From contig JADGBH010000006.1 in the NCBI GenBank assembly GCA_015231595.1, positions 39,505 to 103,504 of the forward strand: a DNA stretch of 64,000 bases. Direction: 5' to 3'. The translations under genes were made by a program, and so were the position numbers. The notes under the pieces were generated by a model. It worked only from the letters and a program-made list of their open reading frames with translations. It ran no database searches and had not been told where the DNA came from. This stretch comes from Desulfobacterales bacterium (GTDB lineage Bacteria; Desulfobacterota; Desulfobacteria; Desulfobacterales; JADGBH01). Within the stretch, counting starts at the first letter, position 1. Every line of letters starts with the position of its first letter. Of this stretch, positions 27,102-35,526 are shown in pieces.

Positions 27102-29039
27102 TTATTTTTTTGATAAAAATGTAAGAGTCAAAGTTCCTCCATAGAGACTTATTTTATCAGCAACCGAATCAATTAAAGCAAGACCTCTTTTTCCAATTTG
27201 GAATCCGTCTTGAGTCTTAGAGTATTCAATATTTTTTCCAAGATCAAAGCCTTTACCTTCATCAGAAATATTTATAACTAATTTTTCTTTATCAGGATAT
27301 ACTGAAATATCAACATAAGAATCTTTATTATGCTTATTACCATGCTCTACAGAATTTAACAATGCTTCTCTAACAGCAAAAAGAATAAAATCAACATCTT
27401 TACCGTCGGGGATAATGCTTGAAGTTAACTGACTTGATAGCCATTCGCATGCTTTATCAACTTCGGAAAAATCAGAGTTAAAACTATAATTAAGTTTGTT
27501 TTCATTGCCTATCTTTTTCCCACTTATTGCAAATATTATCATATCATCTTTTTGCCCATATTTTTTTACAAATTCATCCATTATGTTTTGTGGCAATCCT
27601 TCTATTTTGTCTTGGCTAACCTTAATAGCACCAGACAAAAGTAAATTTAACAAGTCTTCACTTTCAAAACCATCCGAAAATACTATAAGAGCTTGATTTT
27701 GATTAAATTCGATTTCATCATAAGAAAAAAGTTCGTCATTTTCTAATAATCCAAGACACATACCCCCTCCTGTAACTGCTTCTAAAGTATAAGTTCCATT
27801 ATCTTTAAAAGAAATCAAAATACATTCAGGATTTCCAGCAGATGCTATTTTTAATCTGCCTCGTATCTTGTCCCATAGAACACTCGTGAGACAGATATGG
27901 GAATTATTGTAACCTAATTTTATAAGCTCAGTATTTATAGCCTTAAGTAAATTTTTTGGATCTGAATTTGAATCCCATAATGACATAAGGATTCCTAAAA
28001 AAATTGCACTCATATAAGAGCTCATTACATCATGTCCAGCTACATCAGCAAGAATTATGCCACATCTTCCTTCAAGATTAAAAAGCTTACACCTGACAAT
28101 ATCTCCACCAGCGTCATAAATTGATGAATGAGCGATATCACATAAACACTTTTTATTTTCACAGCCGAAATCTATTAATTGTGATTGAACTTTTCTAATT
28201 TGTTTTGCCGATGCGGCGAATTGAGTTTTTAAACCTTTATTTTGAGCCTGAAAAATAGCTGAATCAAGCATTTCGACAAAAGAAATTTCGAGTTTAGTAT
28301 GGGGTATTATACCGTCAACCCCTTGTTGAACAGCCATTTGGAATATATCTTGATCAAACGATTCAGTATATATGAATACAAGTATATTAGGGTATTCTCT
28401 TTTTATAATAGTAAGAAGGCCTAATCCATCTATATCTGACGTAAAAACGTTAGTTACAACTATATCAAAATCAGCATTTTTTCCTTTTATTTTTTCCCAT
28501 GCACTTGAGCCTTTTTCTATTTCAATTACATTAAAACCTAAGCTTAAAAAAAAATTTTTATAGTATTCTCTAATTATCTCGTCTTCTTCAACTAAGAGAA
28601 GTTTATTTGAATCATATTTTTTTGATATTTGTTTTGTAGCTTCAATTTTTTGTTGGTGGGAATCAGTTATTTTGGAATATTTATTTAAAATGAGCTTTAA
28701 GTCTTGGCGGAGTATTGGTTTAGGAAGAAATTCATCACATCCTGAATCAAAACTACGTTGCCTGTCTTGGGAAAGATTTAATGCTGATACAGCTATTATT
28801 GCTCCTTTATATCCCATCTTTCTTAATTTACTTGTTGCTTCAAACCCATCCATTTTAGGCATAAGAAGGTCCATAAAGATAATTTTAAAATTATCTTTAT
28901 TAACTTTTTCAATTGCATCTTTGCCATTAGATGCTTCTATAACATTAAATCCTTCTGCTTCGATAAATGCGGATATTAATTGCCTATTGTATGGATTATC
29001 ATCAACAATAAGAATTTTGAATGAGTTGTTTGATTCCAT
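27102..29039 (-). CDS. REC-REC-PP2C(SpoIIE)-HATPase partner-switch regulator
   Basis: The 645-residue protein contains a receiver with D57 (IIFMDLLMPKMDG), a second receiver-like domain (about 155-275) whose phospho-acceptor region reads VVTNVF, so the Asp is replaced by Asn, a SpoIIE-type PP2C phosphatase (GGDIVRCKLF, LADVAGHDVMSS) and an RsbW-like ATPase (VREALLNSVEHGNKH, ISDEGKGFDLG) at the C-terminus. It combines the phosphatase and the kinase of a partner-switching circuit. Its substrate is probably the STAS protein encoded 43 bases downstream. It is the first gene of the chemotaxis operon. The output is unknown. Confidence 0.9.
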   Translation of the reverse strand: MESNNSFKILIVDDNPYNRQLISAFIEAEGFNVIEASNGKDAIEKVNKDNFKIIFMDLLMPKMDGFEATSKLRKMGYKGAIIAVSALNLSQDRQRSFDSGCDEFLPKPILRQDLKLILNKYSKITDSHQQKIEATKQISKKYDSNKLLLVEEDEIIREYYKNFFLSLGFNVIEIEKGSSAWEKIKGKNADFDIVVTNVFTSDIDGLGLLTIIKREYPNILVFIYTESFDQDIFQMAVQQGVDGIIPHTKLEISFVEMLDSAIFQAQNKGLKTQFAASAKQIRKVQSQLIDFGCENKKCLCDIAHSSIYDAGGDIVRCKLFNLEGRCGIILADVAGHDVMSSYMSAIFLGILMSLWDSNSDPKNLLKAINTELIKLGYNNSHICLTSVLWDKIRGRLKIASAGNPECILISFKDNGTYTLEAVTGGGMCLGLLENDELFSYDEIEFNQNQALIVFSDGFESEDLLNLLLSGAIKVSQDKIEGLPQNIMDEFVKKYGQKDDMIIFAISGKKIGNENKLNYSFNSDFSEVDKACEWLSSQLTSSIIPDGKDVDFILFAVREALLNSVEHGNKHNKDSYVDISVYPDKEKLVINISDEGKGFDLGKNIEYSKTQDGFQIGKRGLALIDSVADKISLYGGTLTLTFLSKK

Positions 29040-29338
29040 TAAATTGATTCCTAATATATATTTTTTATGATTATTTTAATCTTAATATTAAAATTTGCAT
29101 ATTTTGGATATCAATTCAATATAAATTTTTTATTTAAGCTTAAAATAATCTTTTCATTCTTGAGCAAATTGCTACATTATGTTACAAAAATAGTAAATAT
29201 TACTAATATTATTTTTGATTCTTTTAATTTTAAGGAATATAAATTAAATAATTTCCCACTTTCTGTAGGGACGACTGGCTTGTCGCCCCTACAATATCTA
29301 AAAATTTAATTCTTTAGTGATCAGAGAAAGAAACAGTA
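29040..29338. other. Intergenic region between divergent signalling genes
   Basis: This 299-base AT-rich stretch between divergently transcribed genes must hold the promoters of the chemotaxis operon (-) and of the REC-kinase gene (+); I could not choose convincing -35/-10 boxes. A hairpin with one mismatch, TGTAGGGACGAC at 29264-29275 against GTCGCCCCTACA at 29282-29293, is a dispersed repeat motif also seen in part near 32040-32056. Confidence 0.5.
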
Positions 29339-30538
29339 ATGAAGATTTTAATTGTTGATGATGATGCCTCTAACCGAACACTGCTTGCAGCAATAATTGA
29401 AAATATAAATGATTCTGAAAATTATGAAATTGAATTTGCTGAAGGTGGTCATGAAGCTATTAAGAAAACAAATATACCTCCTTATCCAGATGTTGTTCTA
29501 CTTGATATAATGATGCCTGATATAGATGGATATGAAGTATGTAAAACTATAAAATCAAATGAATTGACGAAGCATATACCTATTATATTTATAACAGCAA
29601 GGAATCAATATGAAGATGAAATAAAGGCTTTCAAACTTGGAGCTGCAGAATACATTACTAAACCCTTTGTAAAAGGGGTTGTTGTAAACAGAATCAAAAA
29701 TCAGCTTGAATTAAAAAAATATAGAGATAACCTTGAAAAAGTTATCTCTGAAAAAAATATGTCCTTAATAAATATAAATAAAAATCTTCAAAATGAAATT
29801 CGAGAGCTTGAGTCAAAACTTTTGTATGCTCAAAAGCTTGAATCTTTAGGTATTATTGCTCGGGGAATAGCTCATGATTTTAATAATCTTTTATTTCCTA
29901 TTTCTGGACACGCTGAAATTATTTTAGATGAAGTGCCAAACAACGAATTGGTAAAGCAAAGTGTTAAAGAAATATTGAAGGTAATAGACCGAACAAAAGA
30001 AATTGTCCAGCAAATACTAAAGTATGGTAAGAAATCCTATGGAAAGCTTGTGTCATTTAATATTGTTCAATCTATAAGCCAAACATTGAAATTGATACCA
30101 ATACCCCTGAATATAAAAATCAAATTAAACATGCCCCAGCAAATCATCATGATCAAAGGAAATCCTATCCAAATTCAGCAAGTATTAATAAATTTATTTA
30201 CTAACGCTATTTATGCTATGCGCAAAAACGGAGGAATTCTTGAGGTTACTTTAATTAATGAATATTCAAGCAATTTAAGACAGATAGTTGATTCCTCTGA
30301 TGATGAACCGAAGGGTGAGTATATTAAACTTAGCATATCTGATACAGGTGAAGGAATAGATAAATCCATATTAGATAAGATATTTGAGCCTTATTTCACT
30401 ACAAAACCTGAAGGCGAGGGCAGTGGTATAGGCTTATCTGTTGTTCAAAAAATAATTAAAGAAAGCAAAGGATATATAAACGTTCAGAGTGAAGTTAATA
30501 TAGGAACAACTTTTAATATTTATCTTCCAATAGCCTAA
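29339..30538 (+). CDS. Receiver-histidine kinase hybrid (REC N-terminal)
   Basis: The 399-residue soluble protein starts with a receiver domain (acidic D7-D9, phospho-acceptor D56 in VVLLDIMMPDIDG, Lys in YITKPF), continues with a coiled coil at about 125-170, and ends in a kinase core with H179 in ARGIAHDFNNLL and ATPase boxes NLFTNAIYAM, SDTGEGID and GSGIGLSVVQKI. The H-box type is common in orphan kinases of Deltaproteobacteria. No membrane segment is present. It is transcribed divergently from the chemotaxis operon and may feed into it, but no partner is encoded next to it. Confidence 0.92.
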   Translation: MKILIVDDDASNRTLLAAIIENINDSENYEIEFAEGGHEAIKKTNIPPYPDVVLLDIMMPDIDGYEVCKTIKSNELTKHIPIIFITARNQYEDEIKAFKLGAAEYITKPFVKGVVVNRIKNQLELKKYRDNLEKVISEKNMSLININKNLQNEIRELESKLLYAQKLESLGIIARGIAHDFNNLLFPISGHAEIILDEVPNNELVKQSVKEILKVIDRTKEIVQQILKYGKKSYGKLVSFNIVQSISQTLKLIPIPLNIKIKLNMPQQIIMIKGNPIQIQQVLINLFTNAIYAMRKNGGILEVTLINEYSSNLRQIVDSSDDEPKGEYIKLSISDTGEGIDKSILDKIFEPYFTTKPEGEGSGIGLSVVQKIIKESKGYINVQSEVNIGTTFNIYLPIA

Positions 30539-30844
30539 ATAAAGCAATCTTCAAAATTTTAAGGGATTTTAATACTTAAAATAGGTAAAATATTGCCGAT
30601 ACGGCTTAATGCGTCATAATATCAATACACTCTTAATGATTCTCTAACAGAAAAAAAATTTTTTAAAGGGAATTTTAGCCCGAATATCAATTTGCCGATA
30701 TATACTATATCTACTTAATAAAAAATATTGTTATAAATTTCTGTATGTTAAATTGATTACTAGGATTATGGTATAAATTTTGCTTTTAATTTATGGTAAA
30801 GCAAAAATGATTAACTTTTGAATATGAATGTAGGAGGTTCCATT
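30539..30844. other. Intergenic region without recognised features
   Basis: These 306 AT-rich bases separate the REC-kinase gene from the hydrolase gene. I see no gene, RNA or strong hairpin followed by a T-run. Two short TTGCCGATA copies occur (30592 and 30691), too weak to interpret. The hydrolase ribosome site, TAGGAGG at 30831-30837, ends the region. Confidence 0.5.
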
Positions 30845-31660
30845 ATGTCTATTATGAAAGATATTGAAATTAAAGATACTGAAATTTCGAAAAAACGTCC
30901 TTCAAAGACATTATTATTCCTTGAGGTAAGAGCTTTACTTGAATTAGCGGCGTATTTTATTGCAATGCCTTTACTTCAAATGGCTCCAAAAGGAAATGGT
31001 GAACCTGTAATGGTAATTCCTGGATTTACTGCTGGCGACTGGGCAACTCTACCTATGAGAAAGTATCTAACAAATAGGGGGTATTCAGCTCATGGATGGG
31101 GGTTAGGAATAAATCTTGGTTATTCTGAAGAGCTTGACCAAAAATTAAGTTTAAGGCTTATTGAGTTATATAAAAGGTATGGGAAAAAAATTAATCTTAT
31201 TGGTTGGAGTCTTGGTGGTACTTACGCTCGTGAATTGGCTAGATGGAGCCCTGACCTTGTAAGATGTGTTATGACCATAGGAAGTCCTTTTGCTATGACT
31301 CCTAAAGCTACTAATGTATGGCAGTTATATGAATATTTATCTGGTGAAAAAATAGATGAAATGGATAAAGAACTTTTTAGACGTATGCAATCCCCTCCGC
31401 CTGTTCCTACTACATCAATATTCTCTTCAGGTGATGGAGTTGTTCCTCCAGAATGCAGTTTAGAATGTTCCGCAGCTCATACTGAAAATATTCACGTTTA
31501 TGGCAGTCATTGTGGTCTTCCACATAACCCTTTTGTTCTTTGGGTAATAGCTGATAGATTAGCTCAACATGAAACTGAATGGAAGCCTTTTGATTGGACA
31601 AAGTTAAGATCAATACTTTTTCCAATGCAAGTACATCCAAAACGGCTTCTTACTGCATAA
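30845..31660 (+). CDS. Alpha/beta hydrolase
   Basis: From the ATG at 30845, with TAGGAGG seven bases upstream, the protein has 271 residues. The nucleophile elbow GWSLGG puts Ser122 at the active site, D197 in SSGDGVV and H222 or H227 near the C-terminus complete a plausible triad, and VIPGFTAGDW forms the oxyanion region. The fold is that of lipases, thioesterases and related esterases. There is no signal peptide, although residues 25-45 are hydrophobic enough to touch the membrane. A 57-residue ORF follows 24 bases later. The substrate is unknown. Confidence 0.87.
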   Translation: MSIMKDIEIKDTEISKKRPSKTLLFLEVRALLELAAYFIAMPLLQMAPKGNGEPVMVIPGFTAGDWATLPMRKYLTNRGYSAHGWGLGINLGYSEELDQKLSLRLIELYKRYGKKINLIGWSLGGTYARELARWSPDLVRCVMTIGSPFAMTPKATNVWQLYEYLSGEKIDEMDKELFRRMQSPPPVPTTSIFSSGDGVVPPECSLECSAAHTENIHVYGSHCGLPHNPFVLWVIADRLAQHETEWKPFDWTKLRSILFPMQVHPKRLLTA

Positions 31661-31684
31661 TATAAAGAAAGGAATAGAAAAAAT

Positions 31685-31858
31685 ATGAAATTACTAAAAT
31701 TTTTTGCAATCTCCTTACAAATTATGGGCAATATGATTGTTGAAATTCCAAGAGATTTAATTGAAAAACGAAAAAATGATCCTAATGCTCAAGCTTATAT
31801 AAGATCATTCTGCGGAAGTTCACATATGGACATTAGTTCACATATGGACATTAAATAA
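31685..31858 (+). CDS. Small 57-residue ORF with a tandem SSHMDI repeat
   Basis: An ATG at 31685, with AAAGGAA upstream, opens a frame to TAA at 31856. The product begins MKLLKFFAIS, has a short hydrophobic start and ends with two exact copies of the six codons for SSHMDI, from an 18-base perfect tandem repeat (31817-31834 and 31835-31852). It follows the hydrolase closely and precedes a terminator, so it is positioned as a genuine operon member. I do not recognise the family. Codon use looks normal for the window. Confidence 0.55.
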   Translation: MKLLKFFAISLQIMGNMIVEIPRDLIEKRKNDPNAQAYIRSFCGSSHMDISSHMDIK

Positions 31859-32192
31859 TAGTTATATTATTAAGGTTAAAATCGAGCTTAATTTATTTTT
31901 TCCCAATTAGAAAGAGGGGGGAGTAAATAGATTGGGAAATAGTAATATGTTAAGCCGCTAAAAGAGAGATTTTGTAATATTCAAATCTCTCTTTTTTTAT
32001 TTAAAGGCTTTTATTCCTTGAATCCGCCCTTTAGACTACCGACGGTCGCTCCTACAAAAAAACGTTAAATACGGTTGTTCAAATAAATTTATTAATTATA
32101 TCATTTGAAACTTGACTTATGTCTTTATTTTAATAAGATATAGCTAATATCTAAATTTAATTTTTAACTTTTCTATAAATGGAGCTAATATT
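31859..32192. other. Intergenic region with terminator and repeat remnant
   Basis: This 334-base gap contains the terminator described separately and, at about 32025-32060, a fragment of the dispersed GGTCGCTCCTACA repeat type. A weak promoter-like TTGACT (32112) with TAAGAT 16 bases on may serve cooC. I see no gene. Confidence 0.45.
31961..31999 (+). terminator. Rho-independent terminator
   Basis: A perfect 12-bp stem (AAAGAGAGATTT at 31961-31972, AAATCTCTCTTT at 31983-31994) with a 10-base loop runs into a T-rich tail. It lies about 100 bases after the small ORF and would end the hydrolase transcript. Confidence 0.85.
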
Positions 32193-32942
32193 ATGTCTTT
32201 TTCAATAGCACTCGCTGGTAAAGGTGGAACTGGTAAAACTACAGTAGCAGGAATGATTATAAAATATCTATTAAAAAATAGTAAAATGCCTATCCTTGCT
32301 GTTGATGCTGATCCTAATTCTAATTTAAACGAGGTTTTAGGGGTTAAATATGCAGATACTTTAGGAAATGCAAGGGAAGAAATGAAAAAAGGTATTGTTC
32401 CTCAAGGTATGACTAAAAATATTTTTATGTCAATGAAACTTGAAGAATCCATAGTTGAGGCGGAAGGTTTTGATCTTATTGTTATGGGACAACCCGAAGG
32501 TACTGGATGTTATTGTGCAGCAAATACTTTACTATCTGCTTTTTTAGAAAAACTGTCTGATAACTATGCTTATATTGTTATGGACAACGAAGCAGGGATG
32601 GAGCATATAAGCCGTTTAACTACTAAAAATGTAGATGTTTTGCTTATAGTAACCGATGCTTCTAAAAGAGGTCTTCAGGCAGGAATAAGAATTCATGAAC
32701 TTTCTAAAAATTTAAATATAGGTGTTGAAAATACATATCTTATAATAAATCAAGCGAAAGAATCACCATCTGCAGACGTCATGCAAGAAATAAATCAAGC
32801 CAAAATAGAATTAGCTGGAATTATTCCTGAAGATAGGGATATATATGAATATGATTTCAAAGGCCAGCCTACTATAGAAATTAATGATGATAATCCAGCT
32901 ATAAAAGCAGCATTTGAAATATTTTCGAAAATTATTAAATAA
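32193..32942 (+). CDS. cooC: CooC-family nickel-insertion ATPase
   Basis: The 249-residue MinD/ParA-like ATPase has a deviant Walker A GKGGTGKTT at 9-17 and the CYC motif with C106 and C108 that binds metal at the dimer interface in CooC. CooC proteins load nickel into carbon monoxide dehydrogenase or acetyl-CoA synthase. No cooS or acs gene lies in the window, so the client is encoded elsewhere. It precedes a prmA-like gene by five bases and probably starts a four-gene run. The length is normal. Confidence 0.9.
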   Translation: MSFSIALAGKGGTGKTTVAGMIIKYLLKNSKMPILAVDADPNSNLNEVLGVKYADTLGNAREEMKKGIVPQGMTKNIFMSMKLEESIVEAEGFDLIVMGQPEGTGCYCAANTLLSAFLEKLSDNYAYIVMDNEAGMEHISRLTTKNVDVLLIVTDASKRGLQAGIRIHELSKNLNIGVENTYLIINQAKESPSADVMQEINQAKIELAGIIPEDRDIYEYDFKGQPTIEINDDNPAIKAAFEIFSKIIK

Positions 32943-32947
32943 ACAAT

Positions 32948-33772
32948 ATGAGCAAAAATCCTTATAAATATCTTTATATTTATTATTTGCAAGGTAATAT
33001 AAAAAATAGTGACATAGCATTTTCCAAAAATTTTATTGGTAATTGGCAGGAAGATAAATATTCTTTTCTTTTTTATTCTGTTCCTGCCCTTGAAGAAGTT
33101 AATAATATAATATTGCTTAATCCAAGTTTAGTGCTGCTTGATACTTATGAGATGACCTATGAAGAGTGGCAAGGATTTCACCTTAAACCAATAAAAATAG
33201 GAAATTTTGTAGTAGTTCCCCAGTGGGAATCAAACAAGTCTGATTTAGAAGGGATTCCTATAATCTTTGACCCAGGAGTGGTATTTGGTACAGGAACACA
33301 CCCAACAACAAGGGATTGTCTTAAAGCTATAGAATTAATTTTTGAAAACAATATAGTTAGGAGTGCAACTGATATTGGTACTGGAACTGGAATACTTAGC
33401 ATAGCTGCTGCTAAACTTGGATGCAAACATATAATTTCACTTGACATTAATTTTTTAGCAGCTAAAACAACATTAAATAATATTCATTTGAATCACCTTG
33501 AAGACAATATCCTAATCATTCAAGGCAGTGCTGAAGATTTTATAGGCTTAAATACAGAACTTTTAATTGCAAATATTCACTTTGATGTAATGAAAAAGCT
33601 TATGAAGTCAAACAAATTCCGTAGCTATAAATTTTTAGTATTATCTGGACTCCTAAGGAGCGAGGCTAAAGAAATTAAAGAAAGGCTTTTGTCATATCCT
33701 TTTAAAATGATTGAGTCATGGGAGAGCGAAGGTATCTGGCATACGTTTTATCTTAAAAACAAATCATATTGA
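32948..33772 (+). CDS. prmA: Ribosomal protein L11 methyltransferase-like protein
   Basis: The 274-residue SAM-dependent methyltransferase has the PrmA hallmark PGVVFGTGTHPTTRDCL (about residues 108-125) and the SAM motif TDIGTGTGILSIAAAKLG. The N-terminal L11-recognition part (1-100) is AT-rich and diverged but present in length. The substrate is expected to be L11 amines. It follows cooC by five bases and precedes the MBL gene by 21, so it looks co-transcribed. Its N-terminus is less conserved than the core, so a different protein substrate is possible. Confidence 0.88.
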   Translation: MSKNPYKYLYIYYLQGNIKNSDIAFSKNFIGNWQEDKYSFLFYSVPALEEVNNIILLNPSLVLLDTYEMTYEEWQGFHLKPIKIGNFVVVPQWESNKSDLEGIPIIFDPGVVFGTGTHPTTRDCLKAIELIFENNIVRSATDIGTGTGILSIAAAKLGCKHIISLDINFLAAKTTLNNIHLNHLEDNILIIQGSAEDFIGLNTELLIANIHFDVMKKLMKSNKFRSYKFLVLSGLLRSEAKEIKERLLSYPFKMIESWESEGIWHTFYLKNKSY

Positions 33773-33793
33773 ATCAAATAATGGAAGGCTTAC

Positions 33794-34633
33794 ATGTATA
33801 TAAAATGCTGGGGGTCAAGGGGTTCAATACCTGTATCTGGTGAAGAATATGTAAAATATGGTGGAGATACGGCTTGTATTGAAATTAGAACAAAAACAGA
33901 TGAAATTATTATAGTTGATGCAGGAACAGGCATAAGAAGGCTCGGTAACCAGATAATGAAAGAAAAAAGGAAAAAAATTAACTTTATTTTTACGCATGCC
34001 CATTGGGATCATCTTATGGGTCTTCCTTTTTTTAAGCCTCTTTATATCGATAATACTGAAATTATAGTTTATAGATGCCCTTTTCCAAATAATTATGCAG
34101 AAAAAATGATAACTAAAATAATGACTCCTCCTAATTTCCCAGTGAGATATTCAGATTTAAGAGCAAAGTTTGTTTATGAAAAAGGCTGCCCTGAAATGTT
34201 TAATATTGGTTCTGTATCTGTAATCCCAATAAGGCTTAGTCATCCGAATGCAGGATGTGGTTATAAATTTATTGAAGATGGAAAAACCTTTGTTTTTTTA
34301 ACGGATAATGAGCTTGGATTTATTCATCCAGGAGGATTGTCTTTTGATGATTATGTTGAATTTTCAAAAGGTGCTGACCTTTTAATTCATGATGCCGAAT
34401 ATACCCCCAATGAATATATAAGACAGACAGAATGGGGGCATTCTGATTTTATAAAGACTCTTGATCTTGCCATAAAATCGGGCGTAAAACAATTAGGGCT
34501 TTTCCATTTAAATCAAGATAGAACAGATAACGATATGGATGCTATGGTTGAAATTTGTAAGCATATTATTGAGGAAGAACGCTTAAATTTGAAGTGTTTT
34601 GGAGTAGCTTATAACGCGGTGTTTGAGCTTTAA
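33794..34633 (+). CDS. MBL-fold metallohydrolase
   Basis: The 279-residue metallo-beta-lactamase-fold enzyme starts with CWGSRGSIPVSG and has the metal motif HAHWDH at about residues 73-78, later histidines in LSHPNAGCGY and the Asp/His of LIHDAEYTPNEY...WGHSDF. This layout is typical of the cyclic-nucleotide phosphodiesterase-like or RNase Z-like branch often linked to signalling proteins. The exact substrate is not known. It lies between the prmA-like and sir2 genes with short gaps, in a probable operon. Confidence 0.87.
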   Translation: MYIKCWGSRGSIPVSGEEYVKYGGDTACIEIRTKTDEIIIVDAGTGIRRLGNQIMKEKRKKINFIFTHAHWDHLMGLPFFKPLYIDNTEIIVYRCPFPNNYAEKMITKIMTPPNFPVRYSDLRAKFVYEKGCPEMFNIGSVSVIPIRLSHPNAGCGYKFIEDGKTFVFLTDNELGFIHPGGLSFDDYVEFSKGADLLIHDAEYTPNEYIRQTEWGHSDFIKTLDLAIKSGVKQLGLFHLNQDRTDNDMDAMVEICKHIIEEERLNLKCFGVAYNAVFEL

Positions 34634-34645
34634 AATAAGGATATT

Positions 34646-35404
34646 ATGGCTGAAGATATAATACAAGAAGTCGCAAAAAAAATAATTAATGCTAAAAATA
34701 TAACTGCTCTAACTGGAGCTGGAATATCAGCTGAAAGCGGAATGCCTCCTTTTAGGGGCAAAGGCGGTATATGGGAGAAATTTGATCCTATGGAATATGC
34801 CCATATAGATGCTTTTATGCACAATCCTGCAAAAGTTTGGAATGTTTTACTGAAGGAAATGAAGGTAAATATTGATAATGCTAAACCAAATTATGGGCAT
34901 TATGGTTTGGCTGCCCTTGAAAAGATGGGCAAACTTAAAACTGTTATAACTCAGAATGTAGATGGGCTACATCAATTAGCGGGCAATACTGACGTTATAG
35001 AACTTCATGGGAATTTTGTGTGGTATAGTTGTCTATATTGTGATTTTCGATGTGAAATAAAAAATATCGATTTAAATAAAATTCCTCCAAAATGTAAATG
35101 CGGCGGTATTCTAAGGCCTGAATGTGTATTCTTTGGCGAAGCTGTTCCAATGGAAGGTCTTTTAAGGGCTAATTTTACTGCTTCAAAATGTGACATAATG
35201 TTCGTAATTGGAACATCTGCTGTAGTTTATCCAGCCGCTACAATTCCTATAATAGCAAAAGAATCAGGTGCAAAAATTATAGAAATCAACCCTGAAAAAA
35301 CTCCTTTAACTCATAACATCAGTCATTATTTTATCAAAGGTAAAGCTGGTGAAGTTATGAATAAAATTATGACTGAATTGCAGTCTCAATCAATTTTCGA
35401 ATAA
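34646..35404 (+). CDS. NAD-dependent protein deacylase (sirtuin)
   Basis: The 252-residue sirtuin has the NAD motif GAGISAESGMPPFRG at about 21-35, TQNVDGLH and the catalytic His in ELHGN. Four zinc-binding cysteines (CLYC and CKC...C) surround residues 130-157. Such enzymes remove acetyl or other acyl groups from lysine, for example on acyl-CoA synthetases. The Tyr/Arg pair that would mark a desuccinylase is not clear to me, so the acyl preference is open. It ends the cooC-prmA-MBL-sir2 run. Confidence 0.93.
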   Translation: MAEDIIQEVAKKIINAKNITALTGAGISAESGMPPFRGKGGIWEKFDPMEYAHIDAFMHNPAKVWNVLLKEMKVNIDNAKPNYGHYGLAALEKMGKLKTVITQNVDGLHQLAGNTDVIELHGNFVWYSCLYCDFRCEIKNIDLNKIPPKCKCGGILRPECVFFGEAVPMEGLLRANFTASKCDIMFVIGTSAVVYPAATIPIIAKESGAKIIEINPEKTPLTHNISHYFIKGKAGEVMNKIMTELQSQSIFE

Positions 35405-35526
35405 TGACTTAAGCTTTATATTGTTGAACAAGACCATAGATTTATCAAAAAAAGAGTAAACGCAGGACTTAGCTTTAAATATTTTAACACCGCTTATAAA
35501 ACCTTAAAAAGGTTTGGTGGTGGTTT

